Position numbers and translations under genes: made by a program. The notes below the pieces were generated by a model that was not told the DNA's origin, searched no databases, and saw only the letters and a program-made list of their open reading frames with translations. From NCBI GenBank assembly GCA_022266195.1, contig WHVY01000002.1, positions 325,001 to 389,000 on the forward strand: 64,000 bases of DNA, given 5' to 3'. Source of the DNA: Tetranychus cinnabarinus. Lineage: Eukaryota > Arthropoda > Arachnida > Trombidiformes > Tetranychidae. Every line of letters starts with the position of its first letter. Position 1 is the first letter of the stretch. Positions 1 through 10,764 of the stretch are shown piece by piece.

Positions 1-2466
1 TAGTTTATGAGGATATAAAAACTGAGTCCAACTGTGCAATTTTAAAATTTCTCTGATGAAAAGTTGTCAAGAAAATCGGTGTCAAAGTTGAAACTTTGAT
101 TGCCTTTTTTATAACTATGGAAGCAGATTTTTCCATCAAAATTTGTGTACTGTTGTAACTTTTGCTAATCAACCAGAAAATGCACTTATTTTGAGAAATA
201 GAACTTTTCTTTTTCTGTAAAACAGATAAGTTCGGTTTTTAGTTAAACCGACCGCATTCTATGACTGTAAGAGTTAGAGAGCTGAGAATTAGTATTGGTC
301 CATAAAAACTGTCGGCAAACATCATGAATCAAATACTTTTTTCAATTTAACAATAGTTCTCTTGATTTTGACCATTGGCAATAAAAACTTTGAGCCTCGA
401 TATTTCGAGAATGGTAGTACATAAAGTCATCATTCTTTCACCAATTTGATTTATAACTAATAAATAATTTAATTCAATCTAAGAACCTTCCATTAGTGCT
501 TTTGGGTCATGATTTTTGGGTTGTGAATGCCCGAGCAGCAACTTATTCAACAAAAGAAACTCTTCTCAACCAATATCTTGGTAAATAAAGCAACTTTCTG
601 GTTAAAGTTGCAAATGAAATGCAAAGAGTGCTGCTGTAGACGCGATCATTTGAGTTAAGATTTGAGACTTGATGGGGTTTGTAGGGACATAAAAACTGAG
701 TCCATTGACGCTGTTAAATAGTTCATCCGATGAACAGTTTTTGAGAAAATCGAAGCCAAAGTTGAAACTTCGATCGCTTTTTCTGCAGCTATGGAAGCAG
801 GTTTTTTCATGAAACTCATTTTAAAGATGAAAGATTTGATGATCAACCAGAAAATGGTTCTATTTGGAGAAATAACATTTTCTTTTTCTGTAAAACAGAT
901 CAATCCTGATTTTCCGTTAAACCGATTTCATTCCATGACCGGTTGACTTAGCAAGCTGAAACTTATTTCTTGTTCACAAAAATTGTTGATACATAACATG
1001 GATTAAATACTTTTTTCAATTTATCTACAGTTCTCTTGTTTTTGGCCATTGGCATTAAAACTTTGAACTTCGATATTTCGAGAATGGTGGCACCCACAAG
1101 CATCATTCTTTCAACAAACATTAGATTCAATCATGGGCTAGAATATATTGAAATATTAAAGCATTCAAGATCTTGATGAATAAGCTATAGCATTTCATTA
1201 CTTACGTTGTCAGATTTGAGCTAGATTTATAAAGTTGAATGGCTACCAAACAGCAATCTTTTGCGTTAGAAGGATATTCATTATTAAATGAATTAGCTAA
1301 GATTTTATTCAGAATTGTGTCATATACTGTTATAGCCCATAATAAAATCTAATGTTTGGTTAAAGAACGATGATTGTGGGTGCAACCATTCTCGAAATAT
1401 CGAGGCCCAAAGTTTTTAGGTAAATGGTCAAAATCAAGGGAATTGTTATTAAATTAAAAAACATATTCAATCCATGATGTGAACCAAAACTTTCTATGGA
1501 CAATTAATAAGTTTAAGCTTGCTAACTATATCGATCACAGAGAGCGATTGGTTTAAATAGAAATCGAACTATTCTGTTTTGCAGAAAAAGAAAAGTTCTA
1601 TTTCTTAAAGTAAGTGCATGTTCTGGTTGATCATCAAATCTTTCATCTTTAAAATGAGTTTCATGAAAAAACCTGCTTCCATAGCTGCAGAAAAAGCGAT
1701 CGAAGTTTCAACTTTGGCTTCGATTTTCTCAAAAACTGTTCATCGGATGAACTATTTAACAGCGTCAATGGACTCAGTTTTTATGTCCCTACAAACCCCA
1801 TCAAGTCTCAAATCTTAACTCAAATGATCGCGTCTACAGCAGCACTCTTTGCATTTCATTTGCAACTTTAACCAGAAAGTTGCTTTATTTACCAAGATAT
1901 TGGTTGAGAAGAGTTTCTTTTGTTGAATAAGTTGCTGCTCGGGCATTCACAACCCAAAAATCATGACCCAAAAGCACTAATGGAAGGTTCTTAGATTGAA
2001 TTAAATTATTTATTAGTTATAAATCAAATTGGTGAAAGAATGATGACTTTATGTACTACCATTCTCGAAATATCGAGGCTCAAAGTTTTTATTGCCAATG
2101 GTCAAAATCAAGAGAACTATTGTTAAATTGAAAAAAGTATTTGATTCATGATGTTTGCCGACAGTTTTTATGGACCAATACTAATTCTCAGCTCTCTAAC
2201 TCTTACAGTCATAGAATGCGGTCGGTTTAACTAAAAACCGAACTTATCTGTTTTACAGAAAAAGAAAAGTTCTATTTCTCAAAATAAGTGCATTTTCTGG
2301 TTGATTAGCAAAAGTTACAACAGTACACAAATTTTGATGGAAAAATCTGCTTCCATAGTTATAAAAAAGGCAATCAAAGTTTCAACTTTGACACCGATTT
2401 TCTTGACAACTTTATATCGGATAAATTTTTAAATCGGTCAAATGGACTCAGTTTTTATATCCTCTT
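1..2466. repeat. Foldback element built of nested inverted repeats
   Basis: The left arm (1 to about 1140) reads as the reverse complement of the right arm (about 1332-2466), leaving a spacer of roughly 190 bp. Each arm holds two diverged copies of a unit of about 430 bp (near 1-430 and 680-1110; mirrored near 1380-1800 and 2040-2466). The linker between them (481-655 against 1818-1990) looks identical in the two arms. The open frames at 655-903 and 1618-1818 are mirror images of one repeat segment and are not genes. The element may start before the window. I see no transposase, so a non-autonomous foldback or MITE-like origin is inferred. Confidence 0.85.
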
Positions 2467-4691
2467 AAGCTAACAGGGTCTAAATTCGAAAGAAATCAAT
2501 TTTTACTTGTTTTTACTTGTTTTTACTCATTTTTGTCAATTTGTGAATAAATGTAATAATTGTGTTAATTATCTGTTTTTAGTAGTAACCCGTCTCATTC
2601 TGTTTACCATTATTCAACCGAAATCAAGAAAACTGACGATTCAGAAGAAAAAGGCTCGGCAGCATTTAAATCTCCTGTAATCATTTAAAATGGCCATCAT
2701 ACGCTAACAAATTATGCATTTTAAACCTTAATAATTACAAATCAATAAACATTAATTATTTTCACGCGGGTTCCTCCCATAAGAATTTCGCTTCGGATTG
2801 ATCTTTGGTGTGCTAAATGTTTTGACCATTCATCTGAATAATCTATTATGGTTACATTAATATGTTAAACTAGTGATTCATAGTTATTCTTGTAATAACC
2901 TGTGTAGATAAACTATGGGATTTTTTGTAATATATTTGGATGGCTTGATTGATGGACTCCATATATCAACGTTTTCCTCATCGAGCTGCATTCAAACAGT
3001 CTAGATCCAACCAAAGACAAACGTTTTGAGGCCGATCTTCGTCATTATCTCAGCCTATTTATTCTTGTCTGATACATGTTGTGTCGTATTCCATGTTTTT
3101 TCATCTTTGAGTTTTGAATCTTTGCCATCCTACTCATTCATCTGCAGTTTCAGTTTTCCCATTTTTTATTTCGGTCTTTAGTTCAAGATTAAGTGCCCTT
3201 TTAGCTTTCATCAATTTCAAATTTTTTAGTTACATTCACTAAGCATTTGACTAATGTATGATTGGTCTAAAAAAATGAAAGTTTGTGATGTTATTAATTC
3301 AATATTTGATCAACTTTTATCATAATAAACAACTATTAGTAAAAAGGTGAGCAAATATTCAAGACTGAACTTGCTGTGGGTAACATGATCGAAAGATGTC
3401 AATGAGAAATAAATATCATTTTAATAGAAATATTTATTTTTAAGTTTTGATGCACTTTCCAGGTATAATCAATAATCATTGATTTTCTAAAAATCCTGGT
3501 TAAACATGTTAATTAAGCTGATGATTAAACCTTGAAAGGACAGAGAAAGTGGAAAGAGTAAGAAAATCAATTCAACCATTCATTTATAAATGCGTACATT
3601 TACTGGGTAGATCAATTTCAACAAAATATTAATATGTAATTGGTAATGAAAAGATATTTTATGAAAGAAAAACACAATTCAATAGTAATATCATTAATGG
3701 TAACACAATTTATTAGTCTTATAATAGTTGCCCAGATTGTTTTCCGTTCTCATTCCATAATGGATTAACCTTAATGTCTCACTGGAAAGTTATAAAAAAC
3801 ACGATTCAACCTTTCACTTGTTTTACATTATTTGTTACATTACATTGTTTCCAGCTCAGTGCAATTATTTTTCAACATGAAAGGAAACATGAACCAAGAA
3901 AAACTAAGCAGTTTCTGTAAACATATTACCATTTCATAGTTTACTTTTTCAGCATTACATCTTTTTTCAAATACCGATCAATTTTTCAGTTTATAAAACC
4001 ACATGGTTTGGTTATTCAGTTGAAAAAAAACATGTACATTAAATGGAAAAAATGGCAAAAAATGACCAAAAACGAGCAGGAAGATTCAAGATTGCCCTTG
4101 CATTTGTTCAAAGTACATTATTGATGGCATCCATCCTGTTGAGGAAGAGGGTTGGATTTATTTTGTTTCCCACACTTTCGTTCTTCTTATCTTCAGAGCT
4201 TGCTGTTAGCAGACAATGGATGATCCATGAAAATGTATCCATTGTAATAATATTTCCTATTGGTTGTGAATCTTGGTGGTTGAGAGTCGGAATCAAATTG
4301 AAACGATGAAATAACCATTCTTTGTTTTCACTAAAATTGACATTGTACTATGAAATTTTGCTATTTTTGAAGGCTGAACAAAATGGCATCTAAAAAGCTT
4401 ATCACAATATTTTAAAGGTAAATATTTACTTGGGTGTAAATTGGTTTTAAGGGTGTCAACAATCAAATTCAAAGAATAAAGTAGAAAAGTCAAAATAAAT
4501 TATTTTTTTCGCATCGAGGACGGAGTAATTAAATGAGAAAAGCGAAGGTTTGGGTTTTGAAATTATTTTTAAAAGAAATGAATAAACAGTAATGATAGGG
4601 TACAGAACTAGAAACATCATGAAGAGATTCAATGAGCTTTTAAATTTAAGTGAGAAACAAAAAAAACGAGTTGTGACTAAAAGTCATAGAA
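2467..4691. other. Gene-poor intergenic stretch
   Basis: AT-rich sequence with no frame I can support as a gene. The frame at 4043-4309 has neither family resemblance nor convincing splice sites. A short run of repeated ACTTGTTTTT motifs lies near 2505-2530. Confidence 0.5.
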
Positions 4692-4970
4692 ATGTCTAAT
4701 GTTATAAATCAGTTAAGTGGTAGTCTAACTAGGAGAAACTTGACAAGGAAGGGAATGATGATGAGAAATGTCTTAGGTAAGAAAATGGATACTGGTGGTT
4801 CGTTTGCTTTTGATCGAGTGACGGCAATTTTGTTGTTTTGTTTATGTTCAACGACGACGAAGGCAGCCAATTACACAGCTAGCAACAGAAATCACGGCCA
4901 AAATGATGGCGACTATCACGATGTAGTTGAGGTAAACAACAAAAAGACATTTAGCACTCTGTGGGAATAA
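4692..4970 (+). CDS. Possible small protein, unrecognised
   Basis: A 92-residue open frame without any family I recognise. A hydrophobic stretch near residues 43-57 is followed by a small Ala-rich segment, then an Asn/Asp-rich tail. The stop codon overlaps an AATAAA-like signal, with a second one about ten bases later, which fits a plus-strand 3' end. The N-terminus is basic and does not look like a clean signal peptide, so if the gene is real there may be an upstream exon, or the frame may be chance. Confidence 0.2.
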   Translation: MSNVINQLSGSLTRRNLTRKGMMMRNVLGKKMDTGGSFAFDRVTAILLFCLCSTTTKAANYTASNRNHGQNDGDYHDVVEVNNKKTFSTLWE

Positions 4971-5093
4971 AAAAACAATAAAAAGTTAATTAAAATTATT
5001 ATACAATTAAAAAGAGAGGATGTATTTTCCATGTATTAGATGTTTAGACTCACACACTTAAAATACATAATCTCAAGAATCTCAAACTTAAGA

Positions 5094-5471
5094 TTAACAA
5101 CTTACATAGTATTCATAGTCTGAACATTTTGAGTTTAAGACCTTAGCAACTGAGCTTGCACTAGTAGAGATAGCTGTACTTATGTCTTTTCCGCATTTTC
5201 CTTCAGTCTTTGAATCCAAACAATGGGAAAATTCAGCAAAATAACAGCATGTGAACATGGTCTTGTCAACATTTTCTCCAGCTTGTTCACTAGCTTTGTC
5301 GACCAAGTCAAGTCGATCTTGCAGTTGTTGCTCACAGGTACTCATGGCATTGGTGATCATTTTAAAGCAATCGAAAATGTTTCCAAAAATGTTTAACTGT
5401 TGGCTTGAAGAGCTGATGAGGGCTAACATTACCATTAAACCCAAGAGTGAGTTAACTTTGATTGAAGGCAT
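5094..5471 (-). CDS. Small secreted cysteine-rich protein
   Basis: A 125-residue frame. An N-terminal hydrophobic segment (about residues 8-22) ending in small residues reads as a signal peptide. The mature part has eight cysteines, including an adjacent pair near residue 70, in a helical-looking Ser/Ala/Lys-rich chain. The spacing recalls small secreted families such as DUF19, but that is only a resemblance. The start is the first ATG before the hydrophobic run. The last four codons overlap a perfect GTAAGT donor after the TAT codon, so the true 3' end could be an unseen downstream exon. Read as written, the terminal Cys makes the cysteine count even. Function unknown. Confidence 0.6.
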   Translation of the reverse strand: MPSIKVNSLLGLMVMLALISSSSQQLNIFGNIFDCFKMITNAMSTCEQQLQDRLDLVDKASEQAGENVDKTMFTCCYFAEFSHCLDSKTEGKCGKDISTAISTSASSVAKVLNSKCSDYEYYVSC

Positions 5472-7415
5472 TTTGACGTGGAAGGACGAGTATTTTTGAT
5501 CAAATGTTTACAGAGTTAGAAAATAATTTGTTCTTTGTTGGATCTAGAAAGAGAAATATATGAAAGGAATATGTAAACAGAGTTAAAATGGATGAGGTAA
5601 TCAAGAGTAAATTTAGATAAGCAAATGAAGTGTGCAGTGAATAATGGTGGCAAAGTTTAATACACACTTATCATCAATGTACCAATGTAACAAAAAATTG
5701 AAAAAAAACCTTTCAAACAAAAGAAAACGAAATTGAAAAAGCTCAAGATTAAAACAGCAGTGATGAGTTGCTACTCAGGAGGATCTTGCTAGAAGACCAT
5801 TCTAGTAATTAAAATGGCGATATCAGGAAAATATGACTTTAAACAGAGAACAAACTTAATAAAAATATTACACAAGAATTAACACATTAAGGAGTGGCAA
5901 ACTGGTTACTGTTCCCAAAAAGATAGAAGAGTTAGCATGGATGACCTGATGACTTACAAACCACTAAATGAAGAAAGGCCTGAAAAATGAAACGAAAACT
6001 GGACAATTTAAACTTACCTTGATCAAAATTGAACAATTGAATCCTAGATTAACACTTGCTGAAGTTTAGAAGAGAAATAAAGTTATCAACAAAAACTGGT
6101 AAATAACAAAACAACACTGCTAGAAAAAAGCACAAGAAGGAAGAAAAAGTAAAAGCAGAAATGAAAATAGACAGTCTCCCAAACAGTGAAATGTCTGCGA
6201 CCCCCATTTACTATCCTCCCATCAATATGGGATGAGTTTGCAGGTGAAAGTAACCTTCACGAGTGAATCATTACTTCACCAGTTTGAATTAACATTAAAT
6301 GATTGACTGGCCAATAGTCATCTTAATCTGATGAATTTGCTGAATTGTTTGATCGCCGAGATTTCATCCCATGTATACTCTTTGTTTTGCTTTCAATCAA
6401 TCTCAAGCAACTTTCGATTTTACAACTTTCTCGTTCTCGTTCGCGCTAGATTCATGTTAATGTTCATGTGATAATTTTCATTTTTACTTTATTACTAATT
6501 AACAGATCAGTGAGTAACACTTAAAATTAGGAAATTTGTTTTATGACGAGTCAATGTGTTATTATTATTTCGGGTTTCTAACCTTTTGGGTCACAATGAA
6601 AATAGCTTATTATGCAGTCTATCAGAGTTTTTTATCTGCGTCTAGAATTACAGTGCAAATTATTTGATAATTTGCCTTTAAGTTCCCCACACTAATAGCT
6701 TTCTGTGAAATGTAATTTTGATGAAAAAAATATTTCTGAAGCTTTTTTGATCGATTAAAATAGACAGAGTTCTCCATGTTACTTTCTAACTGAACACACG
6801 CGATGATTAATAGATTTCTTCAAGTCATTTTTTGTCTAACTGGAAAAGAAATAAAAATAATTCAATCTCCCGATGTTACCAAAAATAAACTTTAAAGCAA
6901 ATAAGATGAACTCAAGAGATGTCAGACAATGAACCTCTTCATTAAATTGACTCCTGAGCTAAACACAGTAAATACATGATCATTGTATTATGATTCAATT
7001 GATTATATATTTCAATAAAAATTTCATCGATAATCAGCAGCCAGCTAAGCTAGAGTAACTGCTCAGTTGAAAAGTGAACCATTATTGTTCACAATTAGCA
7101 TACTAAAATCGATTTGTGTTATTTCGTTAATCTTATTCCAGGATTAAGGATATCGATATCCAAAGGAAAATACAATATCGAATAATGTATGTCGAATCTC
7201 AATAAACATATCACTCAAGTAATCATAGGAATCATGAGACCTATTACTGACTTCATGTTGAAAAATTTTGACAATTAACAAACATGTTAGGGAAAGAATG
7301 TGAATAGCCGAAGGTGTTCAAGTGGACAATTCAATGGATTTTAAACTTTTCTGGTACTCCGCTTGTGCAGCCATCTGGTGATTTCGGACGTAACTAATAA
7401 GTCCCAAAAAATAAC
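5472..7415. other. Intergenic stretch, nothing recognised
   Basis: AT-rich DNA between the cysteine-rich secreted protein and the Ctu1 fragment. I see no supported coding exon, RNA gene or clear repeat. Confidence 0.4.
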
Positions 7416-7718
7416 CTAAAAAATAGCATGAAAATTATTCTTCTTATAAAAACGATCAAGAGGTTGACGGCGAAAAACACCACAAAATGTACAATTGTTT
7501 TTCTTCCCAATTTGTCGAACAATATCATCCATTGACCAACCATATAGATCTTTCATGAAATAGTTAGAGGTATAATCTTTCTGGTTTTGTTTAACAGTCT
7601 CCAAAGAATCATCTCGGTAGCCGGTTATACCTTCATCAATAGATAACAAAACTATATAAAGACCATAGTTGTGTCTTTTGGACGTGAGGTCCTTTAGGAA
7701 GTTCAGCCAAAATTTCAT
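7416..7718 (-). pseudogene. Ctu1 fragment (middle of exon 2)
   Basis: The translation matches residues of about 68-150 of the intact Ctu1 gene 600 bp away: the segment after the PP-loop, through the IDEGITGYRDDS and CTFCGVFRR motifs. It lacks the SGGKDS loop before and the TGHNADD motif after, and both ends turn into unrelated sequence. A short block (DYALPLTILSY in the parent) is altered and shortened. No zinc-finger exon or splice sites accompany it. It is a dead partial duplicate lying tandem with, and downstream of, its parent. Confidence 0.85.
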
Positions 7719-7889
7719 TGGTTTGACTCTTTTGAGCGCCGCCCCTCTTTAAGATGTGATCTTACTATTTTAAATCATGGCCCAGGAGCAGCAAAGGCTA
7801 AAGCAAGTTGACAATTGTCGACAGTTTGTTATTTTAAACGCACAGCATAACGACTCTTATTTTAAATATATATCAACTAGTGTCTAGTG

Positions 7890-8285
7890 ATGTCAATTAT
7901 TATCGTTTTGTTATTAATTTCAGCTGCCTCTTCGGAAGCAGTGTTTATTAAGCATCTATTTAAGTCGTATGATTTATATACGAAAAACGAATCATTAGAT
8001 TTCACGTCTACTCTCTTGTTGTTGGTAAATGACACTAAACCATGGATTCCAGGATGTGTTGTAAACATGGTACATAAACATCCAGAAGTTTTGGATCTAG
8101 ATAAGAATACAGAGTAAGTATTGGTCACTTAGTTGTATTATGAATTTACATGTTTCACATCAAATTTCACATTTCGTTTGCTCCATTTTAGAGACTATGT
8201 ATATTTGGACCCAAAAATACTGGATATTGCGGCCGATATGGTAAAAAGAAAAAACAAAACATATTTTGAACAAATTTTCTGTTGA
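7890..8285 (+). CDS. Small secreted protein candidate, two exons
   Basis: Exon 1 is 7890-8113 and exon 2 is 8192-8285, giving 105 residues. The donor GTAAGT at 8114 and the acceptor TTTTAG before 8192 join a split GAA codon; without splicing, exon 1 stops after one more codon. The N-terminus (MSIIIVLLLISAASSEA) is a good signal peptide. The mature part is acidic and basic by turns, with two cysteines and possible N-glycosylation sites (NES, NDT, NKT). I do not recognise the family. The stop lies only 34 bp from the convergent Ctu1 stop. The ATG at 7890 is the first one in frame. Confidence 0.45.
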
Positions 8286-8319
8286 AATTACGATTTGATG
8301 GAATATTTTTTGTAATCAA

Positions 8320-9474
8320 TCAACTTTTGCAGTTTGTTTTATCATCTGTTTCACTTTTGCAAGTAAATGAGCAACATTTTTCATCACATTTCTTTTCATT
8401 AGTTATTGCTTCTCTTTTTATCATCTTCACTTTACTACTTTTGACAATACCTAATTTAGGTAAACCTTTGCTCAAACCTTCCAACATCACACAAGCCTTA
8501 CATATCCTTTGACTTGAAATATATGAACATCTCTCACAGGCTCCTAAGACAGGTAATTTTATACCTTCATCGACTGCCAGCACTTCACCTGAATGTATTA
8601 TATCCAAAATGGCAGATGAACGAATAGATTCCAAGTCTTTAAGATAACTCCTAACATGTCCTCGATAAGCATTGGGTGCGTAGATACATTCAGTAGAAAA
8701 ATAGTGCAGCTTTTTGAAGTATGCATACATAACGATTTCTTTCTCGTATGTGTATTTGAATGGTTTACATCTTGGAACTACATTTTCTTCTGGATTATCA
8801 CCAGATCCTGTCTTTATCGCAGTGCAACGTTTTAACCTAGCAATATCACCTCGAAGAACATTCATTAAAATGGTTTCAGCTATATCGTCTGCATTATGTC
8901 CAGTGACAATTAAATTACAACCTAGTTTGATTGCACCACGATCAAGAGCTTGACGGCGAAAAACACCACAAAATGTACAATTGTTTTTCTTCCCAATTTG
9001 TCGAACAATATCATCCATTGACCAACCATATAGATCTTTGTATGATAAAATAGTTAAAGGTAAGGCATAATCTTTCTGGTTTTGTTTAACAGTCTCCAAA
9101 GAATCATCTCGGTAGCCGGTTATACCTTCATCAATGGATAACAAAACTAAATTAAGACCATAGTTGTGTCTTTCGTTCAAGAGTTTCATAATGTAAGCCA
9201 GGACTGTTGAATCTTTTCCTCCGCTGGCTCCAATAGCAACTTTGTCTCCTGGTTTAAATAAATTACCTTCGACAATTGTATTGTGAATTTCATTTTCAAA
9301 ACAATGGAAGAAACATTCTTTGCACAGTGCATCTCTCTTAATAAAAAAAAATGGTAAACATAAAATTAAAACATGTTAATTTTGCAGTGATACAAACAAA
9401 TTAGCAATACTCACGGTTTTGGGGCGTTTTAAAATTGCTCTAGCAGCTTTACATCGGGCACAATTCAAAGGCAT
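8320..9474 (-). CDS. Ctu1: Cytoplasmic tRNA 2-thiolation protein 1
   Basis: Catalytic subunit of the CTU1-CTU2 complex, which in the cytosol thiolates wobble uridine 34 of Lys, Glu and Gln tRNAs, using activated sulfur delivered by URM1. Exon 1 is 9415-9474 and exon 2 is 8320-9336; the intron (GTGAGT donor) is 78 nt and phase 0, and the product has 358 residues, close to the usual 350. Visible features: an N-terminal zinc ribbon with CxxC pairs at 5/8 and 25/28, the ATP-pyrophosphatase loop SGGKDS at 58-63, the CTFCG motif, TGHNADD, and a C-terminal pair of CxxC motifs. All key residues are present. The gene is divergent from Gnl1, with about 1.3 kb between start codons. The start is set by the conserved N-terminal zinc finger. 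Confidence 0.95.
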
Positions 9475-10764
9475 TATTAAGTTTGGTAATAAATTATCAA
9501 TTTCACATTTAAATTATGATTGCAACCATAATAAAGTCAAATTTTATGAAAACATAACATTTTGAGTTGTGGCATGTGAGTTGTAAAATAGGCGCCAAGT
9601 TTAAATGTATGTTTTTTAGTTGAGTTTCAATTCATAATTTATATTTGTAAATCAAATGTGGAATTCAAAAATTGTCCTTACTAATGGTAAATAATTTGGA
9701 AAATTCGATATATTTATTTTATTTCATAGCATTAAATAAATTTAGACCTGATATTTTAAAAGAGCTTGATACAATTATACCTTTATTTCAGATTTTGTAG
9801 ATCTCTATTAAGCTCTACATTGGCCACAAATACTTTATGCTAGTGTTTCAGGCGAGAAAATAATCAAAATGCTGTAAAAATATACAATTTGAAATTTAAA
9901 AGACTCGAGCGATTAACAATTGCAGAAAATATTTCACCATAATTCATGGCTATGAAGATACAGAAAAATGAACTTGGGTTAAACATCAGACAGTTGCTTT
10001 TGGAAGCTTGAGACAAGAAAAAAATAATGGATCAACCTTGAATTTTATACTTACTTCATTGACTGACTGACATTGTGGAGTTATCTTGTTAATCTTATAT
10101 AACATTAAGCCTATTAAATAATATTTCGCTCATCAAAACTAATTTAACCCTATTTTAGCGTATTTTTATCAAATCAAAGTTAAAGATTGAATGAAAGATT
10201 GTGAGTTCAAATTTAACACGTAATGAACAACAGCCTTTGAGTGTCACCACCTTTACCTTCTTGTTGACAGTTGCTAGTGTTTATATATTTTGTTTACATT
10301 GATGAAGCTGTTTCTCTTCATGTTTCGATTAAATTTAAGTTACGTTAATTTGAATTTTCATCATCCATTGGCATCAACTATTTATTTTACAAATCTCAAG
10401 CTTCGAGAGCAGTCACCCTGAATTAATTACCCTGAACCATTCAGTTCTTCATTTTGATACCCTTATATTGTGGTTATTGTCTACATGTGTTGAAGTGTGT
10501 AACCATCTTTACATATAAACCAGAACTAACCAGAATCTTCTTTAACATCTTCTTACATCTTAAACTAGTTGTTAATTCATATTGTTTGTGATTATTTATT
10601 GGTTAGTTATTTAACCAATTAATTGTTTGTGCATCACATTTAGGCCTGACTCCAGTTTTGTCGTATGTCTAACCAATTTAACCTTATTCATCAAGGAATA
10701 CTTCTGGTAACAAATACATATTTGCTGGTACCTATATTTTAGTAACCCTACGCGTTGATATAAT
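9475..10764. promoter_or_regulatory. Divergent Ctu1/Gnl1 intergenic region
   Basis: This region separates the start codons of Ctu1 (minus) and Gnl1 (plus) and should contain both promoters. I see no convincing TATA box. Parts of it (near 9475-9600 and 10500-10720) recur in diverged form at about 46318-46450 and 46800-47000, next to a dead copy of Ctu1 exon 1. Confidence 0.5.

Noticed and set aside
655..1818. Two open frames sharing over 60 identical residues on opposite strands
   Set aside because: They are mirror copies of one repeat unit in the foldback element, without signal, splice or family support.
4043..4309. 88-residue frame on the plus strand
   Set aside because: No recognisable family and an opposite-strand frame of similar quality over the same bases; it looks like chance.
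7777..7887. Short frame starting ATGGCCCAGGAG
   Set aside because: Only 36 codons, ending just before the secreted-protein start; no splice site or similarity supports it.
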